Shown piece by piece: positions 31,945 to 45,143 of a stretch of 64,000 nt of DNA. Position 1 is the first letter of the stretch; each line of letters begins with the position of its first letter. This stretch comes from Pyrenula massariospora (Eukaryota > Ascomycota > Eurotiomycetes > Pyrenulales > Pyrenulaceae): assembly GCA_021030905.1 (NCBI GenBank), contig JAGFMI010000014.1, positions 310,001-374,000 of the forward strand. Reading direction: 5' to 3'. The translations under genes were made by a program, and so were the position numbers. Below the pieces are notes generated by a model. The model did not search any database and was not told the origin of the DNA. It was given only the letters and a program-made list of their open reading frames with translations.

Positions 31945-34925
31945 TATTAATGGTATGCTTGTGTCTAGAATCCGATGACTATGTCCTCCTCTTGAAAATG
32001 CTCATAGTCTTCTTCATCAATTTGTCATCCCGCAATGTTGTTCCTGCAACACGACTGACGAGTGAAAGGAAGATGAAATGAAGTCGCCCGTGTATATAGG
32101 ACTTGAGGTCACACGAAGTGAATATTAGGATTTGGTCGGGGGAAGAAAGAATTGAGAAGAGTGGGGAAAGAGACAGGACAAGAGAGGAAGGATGACAGAG
32201 ACGGAGATATTAAAGATATTACGGAGCCTTGTGGAGTTCGCTTGATCCCCACGGTCGGGGCCAGTCGCGTGTGTGGGCGTCGTACAGCGCGGAATACAAG
32301 GCAAAAGACCCATGTGCTGGGGACCACCCCAGCATAAGGTCAATCCATATCGGGACTGAGTGAAAGACGAGGAGATGAGACAACGATCCAAGGAGAATGT
32401 GAGACCGCCCTCCTCCTCGTCACTCGATTGCCGCGGTGCACGTCAGTGGTTCCTGGGGAGCCGGTACCGCCGCATCAGTTAACATACCTTGCTGGCTGAA
32501 CCAAGTACGAAGCCGGCGGCGGTAGAGAAACGTGACCGGCAACAGGAGTGGCACGGAGGGAGACTGGGGCAAGAAGAAAAGCCTCAAGGCTGAGATCTAA
32601 GTGGCTGAAGGAAGACGAGCTAAGCCGCTACTTACGATTTATTCTTTAGCAAGTCCCAGCAGTTCCGCTGGAGTGACCGTGGTACTGGATAGGGTGGGCT
32701 TGGCAGCGGTGGTGATGGTAGAAGGCAAAAAGAAAAAGGCTGTAGGGCGAGGCCAGACTGTTTCGGTGAAAGCGAAAAGGGAGGCGGCACCGAATGGCAG
32801 TGTGCGACCAGGATTCGGCGAGGGCGCGCCAGCTGCTTCGGGGAGGCCCCACGCCGCCATCTGTTCCCGAACAAACCCCCAGAGCCCGGGCCTGGGCGAT
32901 CATTCGTCACCGCCAACGCCCCGAAGAGTCAGGCACATCCGGGGCCTCACCCACTGCAGAGCCTGGTACAGGGGGGCTCCCACCTCGCTAGCGAGCACGC
33001 TAGAGCCCTCCCCCTGGCTTGCTCGGAGCGACAGAGCGGCCAAGCGACTACTCGGGATCCCCGTCAATGCCACCCCTGCCCACGGCGATTTATATGCATT
33101 TGGCCCTCGCCGACCTGCTCTCCCCACGCGATGCACAGCCGCCGCACAGAACAGTGTCGCGTGCAGTTGGGTATATTGTCGCAGAGCCAAGCAGCTTGAC
33201 ATACAATCTGGGAGTTCCCTACGCCGCACCTGACAGTTGGGAGCCTCGGTCATGCATGATGATGCAGCCTGAGGAATCCGTCTGCCCTGGTCAAATATGC
33301 AGCTCTCTGAGTCAAGACTGGGCTGAAGTAGGATGACCTGCAGGAATCCTTCCGACCCCAGGATATTAACGACAGAGCCTGGACGTCAAGCTGATCACTG
33401 CAGCGACTTCTGCCATTAAGGCGGCCGAGGATCTGTCAGCGATATAATCAGCCGCGGTCAGCCTGCTGTGTTCCGCAGGGCAGGATCCGTGTCAAACATG
33501 CCTGTTGGCGAGGGATTCATTGTGTGATACAATCATTTCCCTGCCGGACAGACTTGACCAGGAGGTGGTGTGCAGAACCTCAACACTCGACCCTCCACCA
33601 GTCGAGGCACAGCCGAATCACTGAGCGTTCTTGCGTGGCGATTATTTATATCACATGTTCCTTTTGCCGCGGTAATGCGACGGCTTGTCGAAAATCGGGT
33701 CAGGCCTTCATCCAGGTTCTTCGGGATAAGATCAATGGCATAGGCGATACGCGAATGCGATCTGTACCACTGACTCGTGTACATATTTATCACCTATGTA
33801 TCCACGCTCCTCCTTTGCACATGCATGAGTATCAACAGGGGTGGTAAGCGAAGGCATTTTGGGCCTCAGCGGAAGCAGCACGACATGGCGGCCACCCGCC
33901 AGCCTGTCGGGTAAATATTGCGGGCCGTACCACCTTTCCGAGGGGCACAAATGGCACACGGATTGAGATCCTGACGGTCGCTACGAACTCTTCAACCAAG
34001 AAAAGGTGCATCAAGTTCGCTTGATCTGGGCCGAAGAGCCTTATTACAATGTAGAGAGTGGCCCTATTTAGTCGGAAGCGTTCATGGCGCTGGATAAGAG
34101 TAATAGATGACCTCATAATATATGAAGGATGCCACCTTGATTTTGTCTGTCGTTGAAGTAGGGGACACTTCGCACCTGTGGCACAGCGCCGATCAAGAAT
34201 TCTCCGATTTAGCATCCATTTGTCTCACCAGACGCTCTCTTGTCGTCAAAACAACGTCGTCCCTTCTCGCGCCTCAGACATGAGCGGTTTGTACCTAAAT
34301 ACCAGGCTCTCGGGGTTGAGATCCAGGGGGAACCTGAAACCCAATGGGAGCGAGTTATAGTTTGCTGGCGGCCGTCGTCAATTTTGATAGCATTTCTGTC
34401 GCACCTAAATCCGTTGAAGATGGGGCGTTGGGTCAATCAGAAGATTTATCGAAAATATAGGGCACAGGCACTTTCATGCCAATAGGCAGGCAGGATTGCC
34501 ATGTCATCCTACACACTTTTTGGAAGAATGGTCGCATATGATATCCGTTCATCGAGGGATTTCCGTCGTTTTGAAACTCTCGTCATTGTAAGGGTAAGTA
34601 CTTAAAGTAGTGGAGTTGCGCGACAATCCACCTCTGAAATCCAGCAGGAATGGCTTAGTAGGGTCTCTGCCTATGCCCTTGAGTGAGAGGTGCCCAACTG
34701 ACAGCATCATCGTACAATACTTACAATTTGTACTCCGGTGGCCGTACATTCATCTTTGTGTGCTGACATGTCTGGAAGAGCGTAGGTCAATATTTTGGAG
34801 TATCGTTGTCCTGATGACCCTTGGAAATTTTGCATTGACGACTTCTATAAAAGACTTGATAATGGGTCCATTCGGCTAAAGGCTGTAACGGGCCTGAGAA
34901 AAGTAGCGGCGGCCACGATTTTGCT
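31945..34925. other. 3 kb region without a supported gene
   Basis: It lies upstream of the receptor gene and downstream of BET5. The longest frame (32601-33233) is in GC-rich sequence with counter-frames on both strands and no family signal. On the minus strand near 34830-34580 short exons could be joined into a ~53-residue frame, but support is too thin to call. No RNA genes seen. Confidence 0.4.
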
Positions 34926-35724
34926 TCATGTGGCATTGAGGACGCGATCCTAGATGGCCGGGTCAGCTGGTCGTATCAAATAAGAGAGCATTAATAGTAC
35001 CACGAAAGAATCCAAGCTGAGTTCGAACAGCTCATTATTTACGCCTATCCCTCCGGGGTGTTCGACCGGCGATAGAGGATTCTTGACCACATATTCGACA
35101 TAGATGTTGACATATATCTGCTGAAGAGCGATACGCATGGAGTTGGATTTTGTGTCAGTTAACATTACGAACTTGGTGTTGGTAGGTGTTTCGAAGTAGT
35201 GTAATTTGTACTGTGAGGTACGGTACGAGAGGAAACTGCCATTTTCATATTCGTTAGCCTGAGAATAGGAGGCATTTGCATACTTTAACATGTAGAAATC
35301 TCAACATTCTTCCAAAAGAGAGCCATTCCTGTGACTGTAGGTTCGTTCAGTTTCTTTTTGTGGCCGAACATAAATTTACTTCATTGCTAACAGGTTGCAC
35401 AAATGATTCTTCCACATAGCGAATGTTATACCTATCATCATCGCCTCCAATCTTTCGGACTATGTTCCTCAGAGAGAAAACGGTGCCGAAAATAAGCTTT
35501 GCGTCATCCTCAGCACTGAGCGCTGAACGCGGAGCGGGTCCATTCGCATTAAGAGTCTGTGAATCTGATTGAGGCTTAGATGTCTTTGCTGAGCTTGACA
35601 GCGTTTGTGGGAGCCAGCGTCGTTTGTAAATGCACTCCGCTTGCGGCGCGATTAGATAGCAGTTGGCAATTCGAGTTGGTAGCTTACCGTGTCGATCGAA
35701 GATGTAGAAGGAATACACCACCAT
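34926..35724 (-). CDS. BET5: TRAPP complex subunit Bet5 (TRAPPC1)
   Basis: Four exons, 35724-35688, 35639-35432, 35235-35001 and 34949-34926, giving 167 residues. It follows the sedlin/Bet5 longin-like fold: MVVYSFYIFDRHAECIYKRRW, a 30-residue insert rich in Ser/Ala, then LSAEDDAKLIFGTVFSLRNI, DDDSFLSYRTSQYKLHYFET, FVMLTDTKSNSMRIALQQIY, NPLSPVEHPGGIGV and NELFELSLDSFV. Bet5 is a core subunit of the TRAPP tether, which activates Ypt1/Rab1 in ER-to-Golgi traffic. Intron 1 is 48 bp and keeps the frame open, so it can be overlooked. The last intron (GTACTATT donor, TAG acceptor) is inferred because it replaces an odd hydrophobic tail by the short end VDRVLNAT. Confidence 0.92.
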
Positions 35725-36051
35725 GATGTGCACAAAGAGGCTATCAAGGGGTGATCAATACTTGCGTAGACTCCTTGGAGCCATGGAAAATTAAAGGTCG
35801 AGAAAGCTCTATGTCGCTGCAGATGTGTTTCGCGGAAAGCTTGGACCAAGAGCAAGGCTGACTTATCGATAGACCCGCTCATTGGGCTTGCCCCATCACA
35901 CCCGTCTATCATAGGCTCTCAATCAGCCTGACGGAAGCTGTCAAAGTCTATTTCCTACCCCGGTTCAGAAGCTCGTACGGGAGTTCAATATTCCTAGATC
36001 ATCTCTGGGCTTGGAAATCTCCATATCCCTTCTTAAAATGCTTGGATTCAG
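35725..36051. promoter_or_regulatory. Divergent promoter region of BET5 and the CaMKK gene
   Basis: Only 327 bp separate the two start codons, so the genes must share this region. An upstream ORF overlaps the kinase start. Confidence 0.5.
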
Positions 36052-36061
36052 ATGGAGGTGA
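36038..36061 (+). promoter_or_regulatory. Seven-codon upstream ORF overlapping the kinase start
   Basis: ATG at 36038 to TGA at 36059-36061 encodes MLGFRWR in the +1 frame relative to the kinase. The kinase ATG at 36052 lies inside it. Ribosomes using the first ATG would terminate past the main start, so it could lower kinase translation. Confidence 0.5.
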
Positions 36062-38806
36062 CTGAATCGCCTGTGGAAGCATCTCCCACAGCAAAAACGC
36101 CGCTAACCTCCGTGCCAAAACGAGAGCCTGCCCGCCTTGTTCCCTCTCACGGCATTTCTATCGATATCCAACCCCCGCCTTCAGCTTCCGGTCGGCCTAG
36201 CCTAGTGAAGCACGTGTAAGAAAATATGAGCTTTCGCTGAGGTTGATGAAGTTGACGTGGATCTAGGTCCACTCCTGCCTATGAGAGCCCGATCAGGCAC
36301 CACCGTCGGACAGCCTCCGCACATCGTCAGGTGAAAGTTCGTAACCACAGAGAAAGACCGTCTAGGCTTGCAATTGATATCGAAATAGGAATCGCTCAAT
36401 GCTCGGTCTGAATACGTCACCAGCGAGGATGATGGCGCCGCCCAGCACAGGATCAACCAATACATAATAAAGCAAGAGATTGGACGAGGTTCATTCGGTG
36501 CAGTCCACCTAGCTGTCGATCAATATGGCCATGAATACGTAGGTCATGAATAAGGCCCATCCACGTGGATAGAGAGAGCCTACTAAGTCTCGTTCTTGCA
36601 GGCGGTCAAAGAGTTCTCAAAATCGAGATTGCGGAAACGAGCTCAGTCCCATATTCTTCGACATCCTCGAAGCCAAAGACGTGCTGGGCACCTTGCAGCA
36701 GCTGGAGGTGAATTCAATTCACCCTTGCACCGAGATGGCGCAGATCCAAAAAGCAGGACTATGGCTGGCAACTCGATTGACTTGATAAAGGAAGAGATTG
36801 CTATCATGAAGAAACTGAATCACAACAATCTCGTTGCTCTGATCGAGGTCTTGGACGATCCCGCTGAAGATTCCTTATACATGGTAATGGAAATGTGCAA
36901 GAAGGGCGTGGTCATGAGGGTTGGCTTGGATGAGAGAGCTGACCCTTACGAGTACGAAAGTTGCAGATGCTGGTTCCGAGACTTGATATTAGGCATCGAA
37001 TACCTCCACGCACAAGGCGTGGTCCATCGTGATATAAAGCCTGATAATTGTCTACTTACAGAAGACGATGTCCTCAAGATTGTTGATTTCGGCGTCTCCG
37101 AAATGTTTGAGAAGGACTCGGAAATGATCACAGCCAAGTCAGCTGGCTCGCCTGCTTTCCTACCTCCCGAACTCTGCGTGGCTAGACATGGTGATGTCTC
37201 TGGAAAAGCATCTGATATTTGGTCTATGGGGGTGACCCTTTATTGCCTCCGATATGGTCGAATACCATTTGAAAAGGCTGGGATATTTGAGCTTTATGAA
37301 GCCATCAAGAATGTTGAGCCACAACTTCCCAGCGAGGAAGATGAAGACTTTCGCGACCTGATCCACAAAATATTGGAGAAAGATCCCAGAAAGCGAATTA
37401 CAATGAGTGACTTGCGCGTAAGTCCTGTAACAATTGATGAACTTTCCGAATTTGACCCAATCCCTTTAGGAACACTCATGGGTTACAAAGCGTGGCGCAG
37501 ATCCTCTTTTATCGTTCGACGAAAATACCGCTGACTTGGTTGAGCCTCCAACCGAAGAGGAAATGAACAGAGCAATAACAGGGAATATGAAGAATCTAAT
37601 AACTGTGGTATGTATTTTCGGCTCGTTATTTTGAATAGTCGCTTAAACTCGCTCGTGTAGATGAAAGCCGTTCGCAAATTCAAAAGCCTCATTGCCCACA
37701 AACGTCCACCAACAATGTCCTCGATACTTGGAGATGAAGATCGATCTCGATATTCTCAGCCACCATTGGACATGCATGCACCGCGCATGCAAAGCCACAG
37801 GACTCATAGCCTCGACGTGTATGATAGGCGCCCCATTGAAGGGGCACTAACTGTCGAAGGCGTCCATAGACACATGAGTGAAGATGAAGAGCCTGGAAAA
37901 CGTCTTCAATCGCTTCAAATCGGACGGGACGAAGAAACCGGCCGTCCGGCGTCGCATACCATGCCATCGCGTTTCCCTAGTGATACCTTGTCCCCTCCTG
38001 GTGATGACGAAGATTTACCACCATTTAGACCAGATGCTCCTCTTGTTATCGAGCCCCCCCACGCCTTCACATTTGACGTTCTTGGACATCGTGGACATGC
38101 CCACGATCCTTTAGAAGATCACCTTTACCTTCGAATTGGGCCTTCAACCTTTGCGGGAGTCAGCCAAAATGAGGCTGAGAGTCGCGACTTTATGCCTGAC
38201 GATGACATCTACGTTGTCAGTGAAAGTCCGGGAGCTGCTGACGTTGATATCTACGAAACAGCGTACCGAGACGAGATCGAGCGGATCAAGGCACGTCTAC
38301 GCGAGGAAGGTAAAACCGAAGAACCTCAAGTGTTCCTCAACAGGAGAGTGGACGCAAGACTCATGGCTATTGGCGGTCTGGCGGGCCGTTTGATGGCTAT
38401 GGGTGAAGAAGGCATTGAACGAGTTGGTGACTTGAGAGCCATCAAAGAAGGCCGTGTCAAAGTTTCGGGTATGAGTAAGGTTCTTCGCTCTGCTGCAAGG
38501 GAAGAGTACGAAAGACGCCGGGCCGAACGAAGAGCGCGTCACCATGTAGTTGGCCACGGTCAATCACCAGAGTCTAAGGCTCCACCTCTGGAAAAAGAGC
38601 AAACTGCAGAGTCGACGGAGGCGGCACCTTCAGAAAGCTTGAAAACGTCGGATACGCCGCTCGAGCACCATAGGAAGCGGTCCTCACTCACCTTCATGAC
38701 AACCAGTCCCTTGGCCGAAAGGGCCTGGGAGAAGAGCAAACAAGCGAGGACTTCTTTCAAAGATATGTTTGGCCGAATAAAAGAGAGAAGCAGTGGTAGT
38801 GGGTAA
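36052..38806 (+). CDS. Calcium/calmodulin-dependent kinase kinase-type Ser/Thr kinase
   Basis: Six exons, 36052-36215, 36267-36336, 36389-36538, 36602-37417, 37470-37607 and 37661-38806, giving 827 residues. The catalytic domain has GRGSFGAV (110-117), AVKEFSK (Lys131), HRDIKPDN (270-277), VDFG (Asp290) and DIWSMGVTLYCL. Between the ATP lysine and the C-helix lies an Arg/Pro-rich insert (RLRKRAQSHILRHPRSQRRA), the mark of CaMKK and of yeast Sak1/Tos3/Ssp1 relatives, which activate CaMK and AMPK/Snf1 kinases. NARSEYVTSEDDG before the domain and TADLVEPPTEEEM after it are also family traits. The long C-terminus is acidic and Ser-rich. The second donor may be GTGAAA at 36331 or GTTCGT at 36337; the latter keeps the VKE residues seen in relatives. 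Confidence 0.88.
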
Positions 38807-40370
38807 GAGTTTTACATACTGAGAGTTTCTTAATCCGCATATGATAGGCCATGGTTCGCCTTTTGATTCTATTGATGCAGGCGGGCACTGCACCCAAGTT
38901 ATATGGTGCATAGAATGATAGTAAAACTCATTGGAGGGGCGACTATGCGGTATTTCAACGATTCATGATCAATGGTCTGAGGTGAACGTGCAAAATTCAG
39001 GAGTTTCTAAAGCCAATGTCTATGAAATGCCGACTTGTGGCTGGCTTGCCCTGTGTGGGGAAGGGGGTCGCTCAATCGTCAGATGCCATACTCTGCGGCG
39101 TTGCAATCATGGTTGGAATTTAACAAAAGTACTGGGACAGAGACTCAAGCAGAGCGACTTCGGTCAAGCCTTCAAGAGAATGGAAACAAGCCTTCACAAT
39201 GACTAAATGTACATGTATCATTGTCAGCCCGCGAAGAGCAGCCCCAGGTCCGGCGTCAGACGCCAAAGCTCTAGGCAATCCAAGCCCTGAGGGACGCCTA
39301 TGTCGCTTCTGCTTCGGGCATGCTACCCGGCACCCTTACTTGTACGGACCGAATGCACTACGGCAAGGACTTAGAGACACATGTGAATTGTCTGCCATGT
39401 TAGTACTACAGGCGGCCGTGCTTGCGATAAGATGGCATGCAGAGTGGTAGATAGGTGTGCAGGTTGGACCAGTAGATACACATGTCCCTGCACTGGTAAA
39501 TCGATGTTCCTTGATGGCTAAATGACTGCACGCTTGAAAACTCTCTTCCTGGCGCTGGTACAAAAAGATCAAGAAATTACTACCGTTGCTCCAATTCACT
39601 GAACATATACTGGATCCGATTGTGGTCATTTGCTGGTCCAGATCTAACTGCGAGAACGGCCAAGTGTTGTTGGGAAATGGTAGGAAAAGGTGCTTGCTAT
39701 CTGCCGAGATTGAGCCGGGAGGGCCGTACAATCTATCCGTTCAAGGGACCTGAGATGACCGTTCAGCCAAGTCGCCGAAAACTAAACAAATAGACATTTA
39801 GCTCGTGCTCCAGATTGCAATCACTATTTCCTTAAGCATCTCCTTTTTCTGCACCTTTGAGTTCTGCAACAGTGTAATATCTTCTGCCTAGATTTCTTTC
39901 TGCTTGTTTTGCTGCTAGGGGAAGGGGCAGTGCCTGGTGGGCTCGACGAGTTGGACTGCTTTGCTTTTACATCACGACCAGCATTACAACTTGAAAAACA
40001 CTGTCACATCATTGCGTAATAGCGTGCAGGGACTCATGGTGAGAGTGCTGGAGCTTCAGATGCTTGGAGAAGCACAACCTTTGGGTCTCTACGAACTGTC
40101 CCGACACTGCAACCTCCGTCGGTGGACAAGCTACTTCGCCGGTATCACAACCTCAAGTGAATACAGTGCTTGACTGTCAATCATTTATCGGGATTTGCGC
40201 ACGTCTTTCACCGCTGTCTGACCCGCACTGTTAGCATTGTCGTTGCGGATCTAGGATTTTGACGCTACGCCAAGAGCAATCTCAGTCGTCGTAGCTCCAG
40301 ACACCACGATCTTTTCCACGTCTTCACCATCAACTCTGGCCCGCAACGGAAACCGCGAGAGGAAACCACG
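38807..40370. other. 1.56 kb intergenic region upstream of SET2
   Basis: It contains the kinase 3' flank and the SET2 promoter. The frame at 39336-39731 minus has no supporting feature. Nothing else recognised. Confidence 0.4.
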
Positions 40371-43300
40371 ATGGCGCAACTTGTAGATGACGATGATACC
40401 ATCGAGGTCAAACCTCGACTTGATGACTCTGATCTTGAAGATGGCATGGACTCAATCAAAGTAGAACCTGTCAAGGACGAGCCCACTCGCAGTGGCTCGA
40501 GCTCTCCGTCTCTTCCACCCTCTAAAATCAAGGGCAGCCGTTCATCGTCCGCGAACTCGACCAAGTCGCACAGCACCACCTCAACGCCAATGGAGAAGAA
40601 AGAAGAAGTCGAAGCAAAGATTGGCGGTGATGTTACGCTCAAGATGGAGCCAGGCCAACCGCTGAAGCTTTCACGATCAACCTCACAGAAGATTGCTGCA
40701 AGACCACCGCCGGTTTTTGATCATCTGCCTGACGCCACCGCTGAAGCGACATCTACATTTGCTACGATGGAGTTTTGTACTTATTCAAATAAGTACTTAG
40801 GCTACACTGAGCATGCCATGGAATGCGATTGCTCGGAAGAGTGGAGTAAGTTCGCCATCCCGCTTTAAACAAGCTTGTATGGTTCATCGCTACGACTATA
40901 CTGATTATTGCCCGTTGCCTAGGCTCTGTGACCAAGAGTAATCATGCTTGTGGGGAAGATTCGGACTGCATCAATCGTGCCACCAAAATGGAGTGTGTCG
41001 GCGACTGCGGGTGCGGGTCCGAGTGTCAGAACCAACGATTTCAGCAACGACAGTACGCCAGCGTGTCCGTCATCAAAACCGAGAAGAAGGGCTACGGTCT
41101 TCGCGCCAATGTGGACCTGCGTCCGCATACGTTCATCTTCGAATATATCGGAGAGGTCATCAACGAGCCGCAATTCCGCCGACGCATGATCCAGTATGAC
41201 GAGGAGGGAATCAAGCACTTTTATTTCATGTCCCTTAGCAAAGGTGAGTTCGTGGACGCAACGAAAAAAGGGAATCTGGGTCGCTTCTGTAATCACTCAT
41301 GCAGCCCCAACTGTTATGTCGACAAATGGGTGGTCGGGGACAAGCTCCGAATGGGAATCTTTGCCGAGCGGAAGATCAGGGCCGGCGAAGAGCTCGTCTT
41401 TAACTATAACGTGGACCGCTATGGCGCCAACCCCCAACCCTGCTATTGCGGCGAGCCCAACTGCACCGGATTCATCGGCGGCAAGACCCAGACAGAACGT
41501 GCCACCAAATTATCGCATGCGACCATCGAGGCTCTCGGTATCGACGATGCCGACGACTGGGACACTGCAGTTGCCAAGAAGCCCCGTAAGAAGAAAGCCG
41601 GCGAAGACGACGAGGAATATGTCGACAGCGTGCAGCCGAAGTCGCTCGATGCCGATGGGGTCACAAAGGTCATGGCTGCGCTCATGCAATGCAAGGAGAA
41701 ATGGATTGCAGTTAAGCTCTTGTCTCGAATACAGCGCTGCGACGACGAAAACGTGCGGAATCGGGTGGTCAAGATGCATGGCTATCAAATTCTCAACTCG
41801 CAACTTGCAGCATGGAAAGATGACTATAACATCGTTCTGCAGATTTTGGATATTCTTGACACCTTTCCTCGGCTTACTCGGAATAAAATCGTCGACTCAA
41901 AGATAGAAGCGACACTCCAGCCTTTAAAAGATTCAGATGATGAGCGAGTATCACAGAAGTCTTCCAGACTACTTGAAGAGTGGTCGAAGTTAGAAATTGC
42001 TTACCGGATACCACGTAAGAAGCGTGATCCCAACGATAACAATACACCCCAGAAGGAACGCTTCGAGCGCAGGGAGTCCGGTCACGAGCGCAAACGATCT
42101 CGTTCTCGATCAAAATCAAGATCAAAATCACCACCCCGCGGCCCATCGGCTTCCTCTATACCATCGGGGCCTAGAGCTGGCATACCACAACGTAACAACT
42201 TCTTCCCACCTCGTCCACCTCCTTTCCATCGGCCGCCTTTCAACCCACTTCCCAAAGGCTGGTTTTCAGCAATCTCGGAAGGGAAGACATACTACTATTC
42301 CTCAGACGGCAAAACCCAATGGACAAGACCAGTCGCGCCAGCTGCCGAACCTCCACCACCGCCAAAGCAACCTTCCAATCAAGATGTTCTTGCGTCAATC
42401 ATCAATAACATCGTGACAGAGAAAGAGAAAGAGCGTGAAGCCAAGACTTCTACCCCGACCTCTGCGCAAGTCGCTCCTGAATCAAAACCTAAAAAGGAGG
42501 AGAGATGGAAATCCTTTGACGAGGACAAAAAGAAAAGGCTGTACGAAAATACTGTAAGTGGCATTGGATCCTGGTTTACTTCATTGTCTAATAGCTTTAG
42601 CTATTCCCTCATGTCGCCCACGTTATGAACAAATACAAGGGCAAAATACCTAAGGATGACCTGAAAAGATTCGCAAAAGAAGTGAGTACTTGACTGCATC
42701 TTGGTGTCAGAGTGTAATGTTGACCGCTCTAGGCCGCCAAAAAGCTTGTCAACGCCGATTTCAAGGCTGGCAAGGTAGAAGATCCCACAAAGATCAGCGA
42801 GAAGCATGAACAGAAGGTCAAGAAATACTGCAAAGAATTCTTTGAAAAAGCCGCCAAGAAACACAGAGAATACGAAAAGAAGAAGCTTGAGAAAAAGGCA
42901 CGACATGCGAAGGCCGCGGCCAAAGCGGCCGGACAGACGCCCGGCGGCGTTGCCGCACCTAATGGTGATGCCTCGCCAGCAATGAAAAAGGAGGAAGATT
43001 CCGACGACGAGGATATCAAAATGTCAGACATCGAAGACAATGACGACGCTCTCGCCGATAAGAAATCCTCCCCGGAAACCCCAAGCTTAAACGGCGACAA
43101 CCTCAAACGCAAGCGCGAAGGCACCGACACCAACGCCCTGGAAACTCCCGACACGTCGCCCTCGAAGAAATTCAAGTCCCACTCCCCACCACCGCCTCCA
43201 CCTCCTCCTGGTCCCCCGGCCGAAACACCGACGGATTCTGTCAGTGCCTCGCCGATGGAGATGCACCACGACGAGGCACAGAGTGGGTTCGCGACCAAGT

Positions 43301-43506
43301 CGATGGCGGATGTGTTGGCCAGTGCGCAGCAGGATGGCGACACGCCGGAAGCGGAAGAGGAGGATGTACATATGGCGGGGGTGAAGGAGGAGGAGGAGGA
43401 TGTTGAATCTGCGATGCATCTAGATGGAGCGAATTCGGCGCCCGTTGTGAATGGCAGCAACGACACTCAATCAGGCGGGCATATCGATGACGATGAAGTT
43501 CGATGA
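40371..43506 (+). CDS. SET2: Histone H3 lysine-36 methyltransferase Set2
   Basis: Four exons, 40371-40845, 40923-42553, 42601-42681 and 42733-43506, giving 986 residues. Order of domains: acidic/Ser-rich N-terminus; AWS Cys cluster ([28 protein letters not shown]); SET domain with KKGYGLRA (about 213-220), [12 protein letters not shown] (278-289) and ELVFNYN; post-[11 protein letters not shown] (332-339); a helical Set2-autoinhibitory-like region; a basic RS stretch; WW domain [17 protein letters not shown] (about 600-628); and an SRI region ([17 protein letters not shown] to [11 protein letters not shown], about 690-780), which in yeast binds the phosphorylated tail of RNA polymerase II. An acidic/basic tail follows. 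Set2 trimethylates H3K36 during elongation. All catalytic motifs are intact. Confidence 0.95.
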
Positions 43507-44166
43507 CACCCGGGCCGCTTCCTTGACAGTAGCCTCTGCGTTCTTGGATTTTCTTTGCAGCATTTCATTTAGCGACATTTCTCTGCTTTTGCTTTTCCAA
43601 AAGCGTGCCGTCGTCGTCGTCGTTGGCTGTTTTCAACCTTGGAGTTTTTACGGAGCATCTCAACCGTGTTCCGTCGTTGTACCAACAGATCCGAGCTCGA
43701 TTCGGGCTCAATAAGAGAGAGAGAGAGGGAGGAAGAGGGGTGGGCAAGCATCGCATGGCCGGCGAAGAAGAAAGCATCTATCATATCATACTCGATATAC
43801 CGTACCTTACCTACCTATATAATTTCGAGCCCTTGGGCATCTTGAGTACCGCGTATGTTCTGTACTGTGCATACACCCGCGTCTTTTCAATGCCTTTACG
43901 GTAGGTGAAGTGTCTTGCTGCTGTGATCTATAGCCGTTTTTGCACGGGGGTGCTTCGACCATCACCGTCTGCATAGGGTAGTTGGGGTTTTCTTCCGAGT
44001 TTGCTACGCAGATAACGGTCTTGTGTACAGGATCATGGAGCGAGACCGGGTAAATCGTATAGCATCGTGGGATGCGATACAAAGCCCCGCGGGATGGGGA
44101 AGGCTTTTATTGATCCTTTCTACAATCCCTTGCAGACTTTTTTTTTTTTAATTCGTATCTCGTTCA
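43507..44166. other. Convergent intergenic region of SET2 and TIF6
   Basis: 660 bp holding both 3' ends. It contains a short GA-repeat (near 43713-43726) and a run of eleven T (near 44139). No gene seen. Confidence 0.5.
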
Positions 44167-45143
44167 TCAATAAAAGCTCTCCACCATCGCATCCTTATCC
44201 TTCCCCGCCACATTCCCCGGCGCATTCCCCTCCCCAAGCCGAAACACGGACTCCACCACGCTCAGCTCCGTGGCCGTGGTGTCCATGCCCGTGACCGCCA
44301 TCCAGTCATTGACCACCATGCCCGCACCCACAACGGGGCTCCCCCGGTTCACGCTCCCCGCCACCAGCGGGACCTGCAGCAGGCTGCTCAGCTCGTCCTG
44401 GTCCTGGATCGGGGTCTTGGGGTGGACAAGCCCGCCGTTGTTGGACAGCGACATGTAGCTGCCCGTCAGGACGTTGGAGGCGATGGTCTGCCGGAAGACC
44501 TCGACGCCGAGAGTGTCGGCGATGATCTCTTCGGTCTCGCGCTCGAGGTCTGGGTGGACGAGGGCGACGTGGTCATTGGTGGAGATGACGTTGCCGAGGG
44601 CGGAGAGGCGCTCTTCGATGCGCTGGATTTTGACGGTGTCGGGGAGGGTGTTGCGGAGGTGGGAGAGTTCTTGGTCGGTGGTGGAGGTGGGGACTAGGAG
44701 GCCTTTGCGGTTTCTGCAATTGGATGGTGAGTTTGGGGGTTGTTAGAAGGGGGAGGAGGGGGGTTACCCAGCGGTTAAGCGGCCGACTATTCGGGTCCCG
44801 GCTATTGTGGCGTGGCAGATGGGTATTACGTCTTGCAGCTCAGCTTCGAAGACACTACCATATTGTTAGTGGATGTCCCACGGAAACGTCTCTGGCAAGG
44901 CCCTTGCTGGTCGATTTTGGTGTGGTGCGCGGCAAGTAGACCTCGACCATTAGAAGAAAGGGTGGCAGTGTACCTGTAGAAATTTTCTGAAGCTCCTATC
45001 GAGACAAGAGCGAATGAATTTGTAAGGGTTGCGAAGACACCGACTCTAGAGACGTGGGTCAGCAAAGCTCCATAGTCAATCGAATGTCGTGGTGGTGTGG
45101 TTCCTTACTCGTTCGAATTCTCAAATTTTGCGCGTACGGCCAT
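44167..45143 (-). CDS. TIF6: Eukaryotic translation initiation factor 6
   Basis: Four exons, 45143-45109, 45045-44974, 44854-44768 and 44713-44167, giving 246 residues, the usual family length. Joints give [37 protein letters not shown] and [20 protein letters not shown]. Later landmarks are [56 protein letters not shown] and [20 protein letters not shown]. The protein forms a pentein ring that binds the 60S subunit through Rpl23, blocks early joining with 40S, and is needed for 60S biogenesis in the nucleolus. Intact. Confidence 0.96.

Noticed and set aside
32601-33233. 210-residue plus-strand frame
   Set aside because: GC-rich sequence with open frames on both strands and no family signal.
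34549-34879. Possible spliced ~53-residue minus-strand gene
   Set aside because: Donor GTAAGT and acceptor TTTCAG are good, but two reading frames fit equally and no homology is evident.
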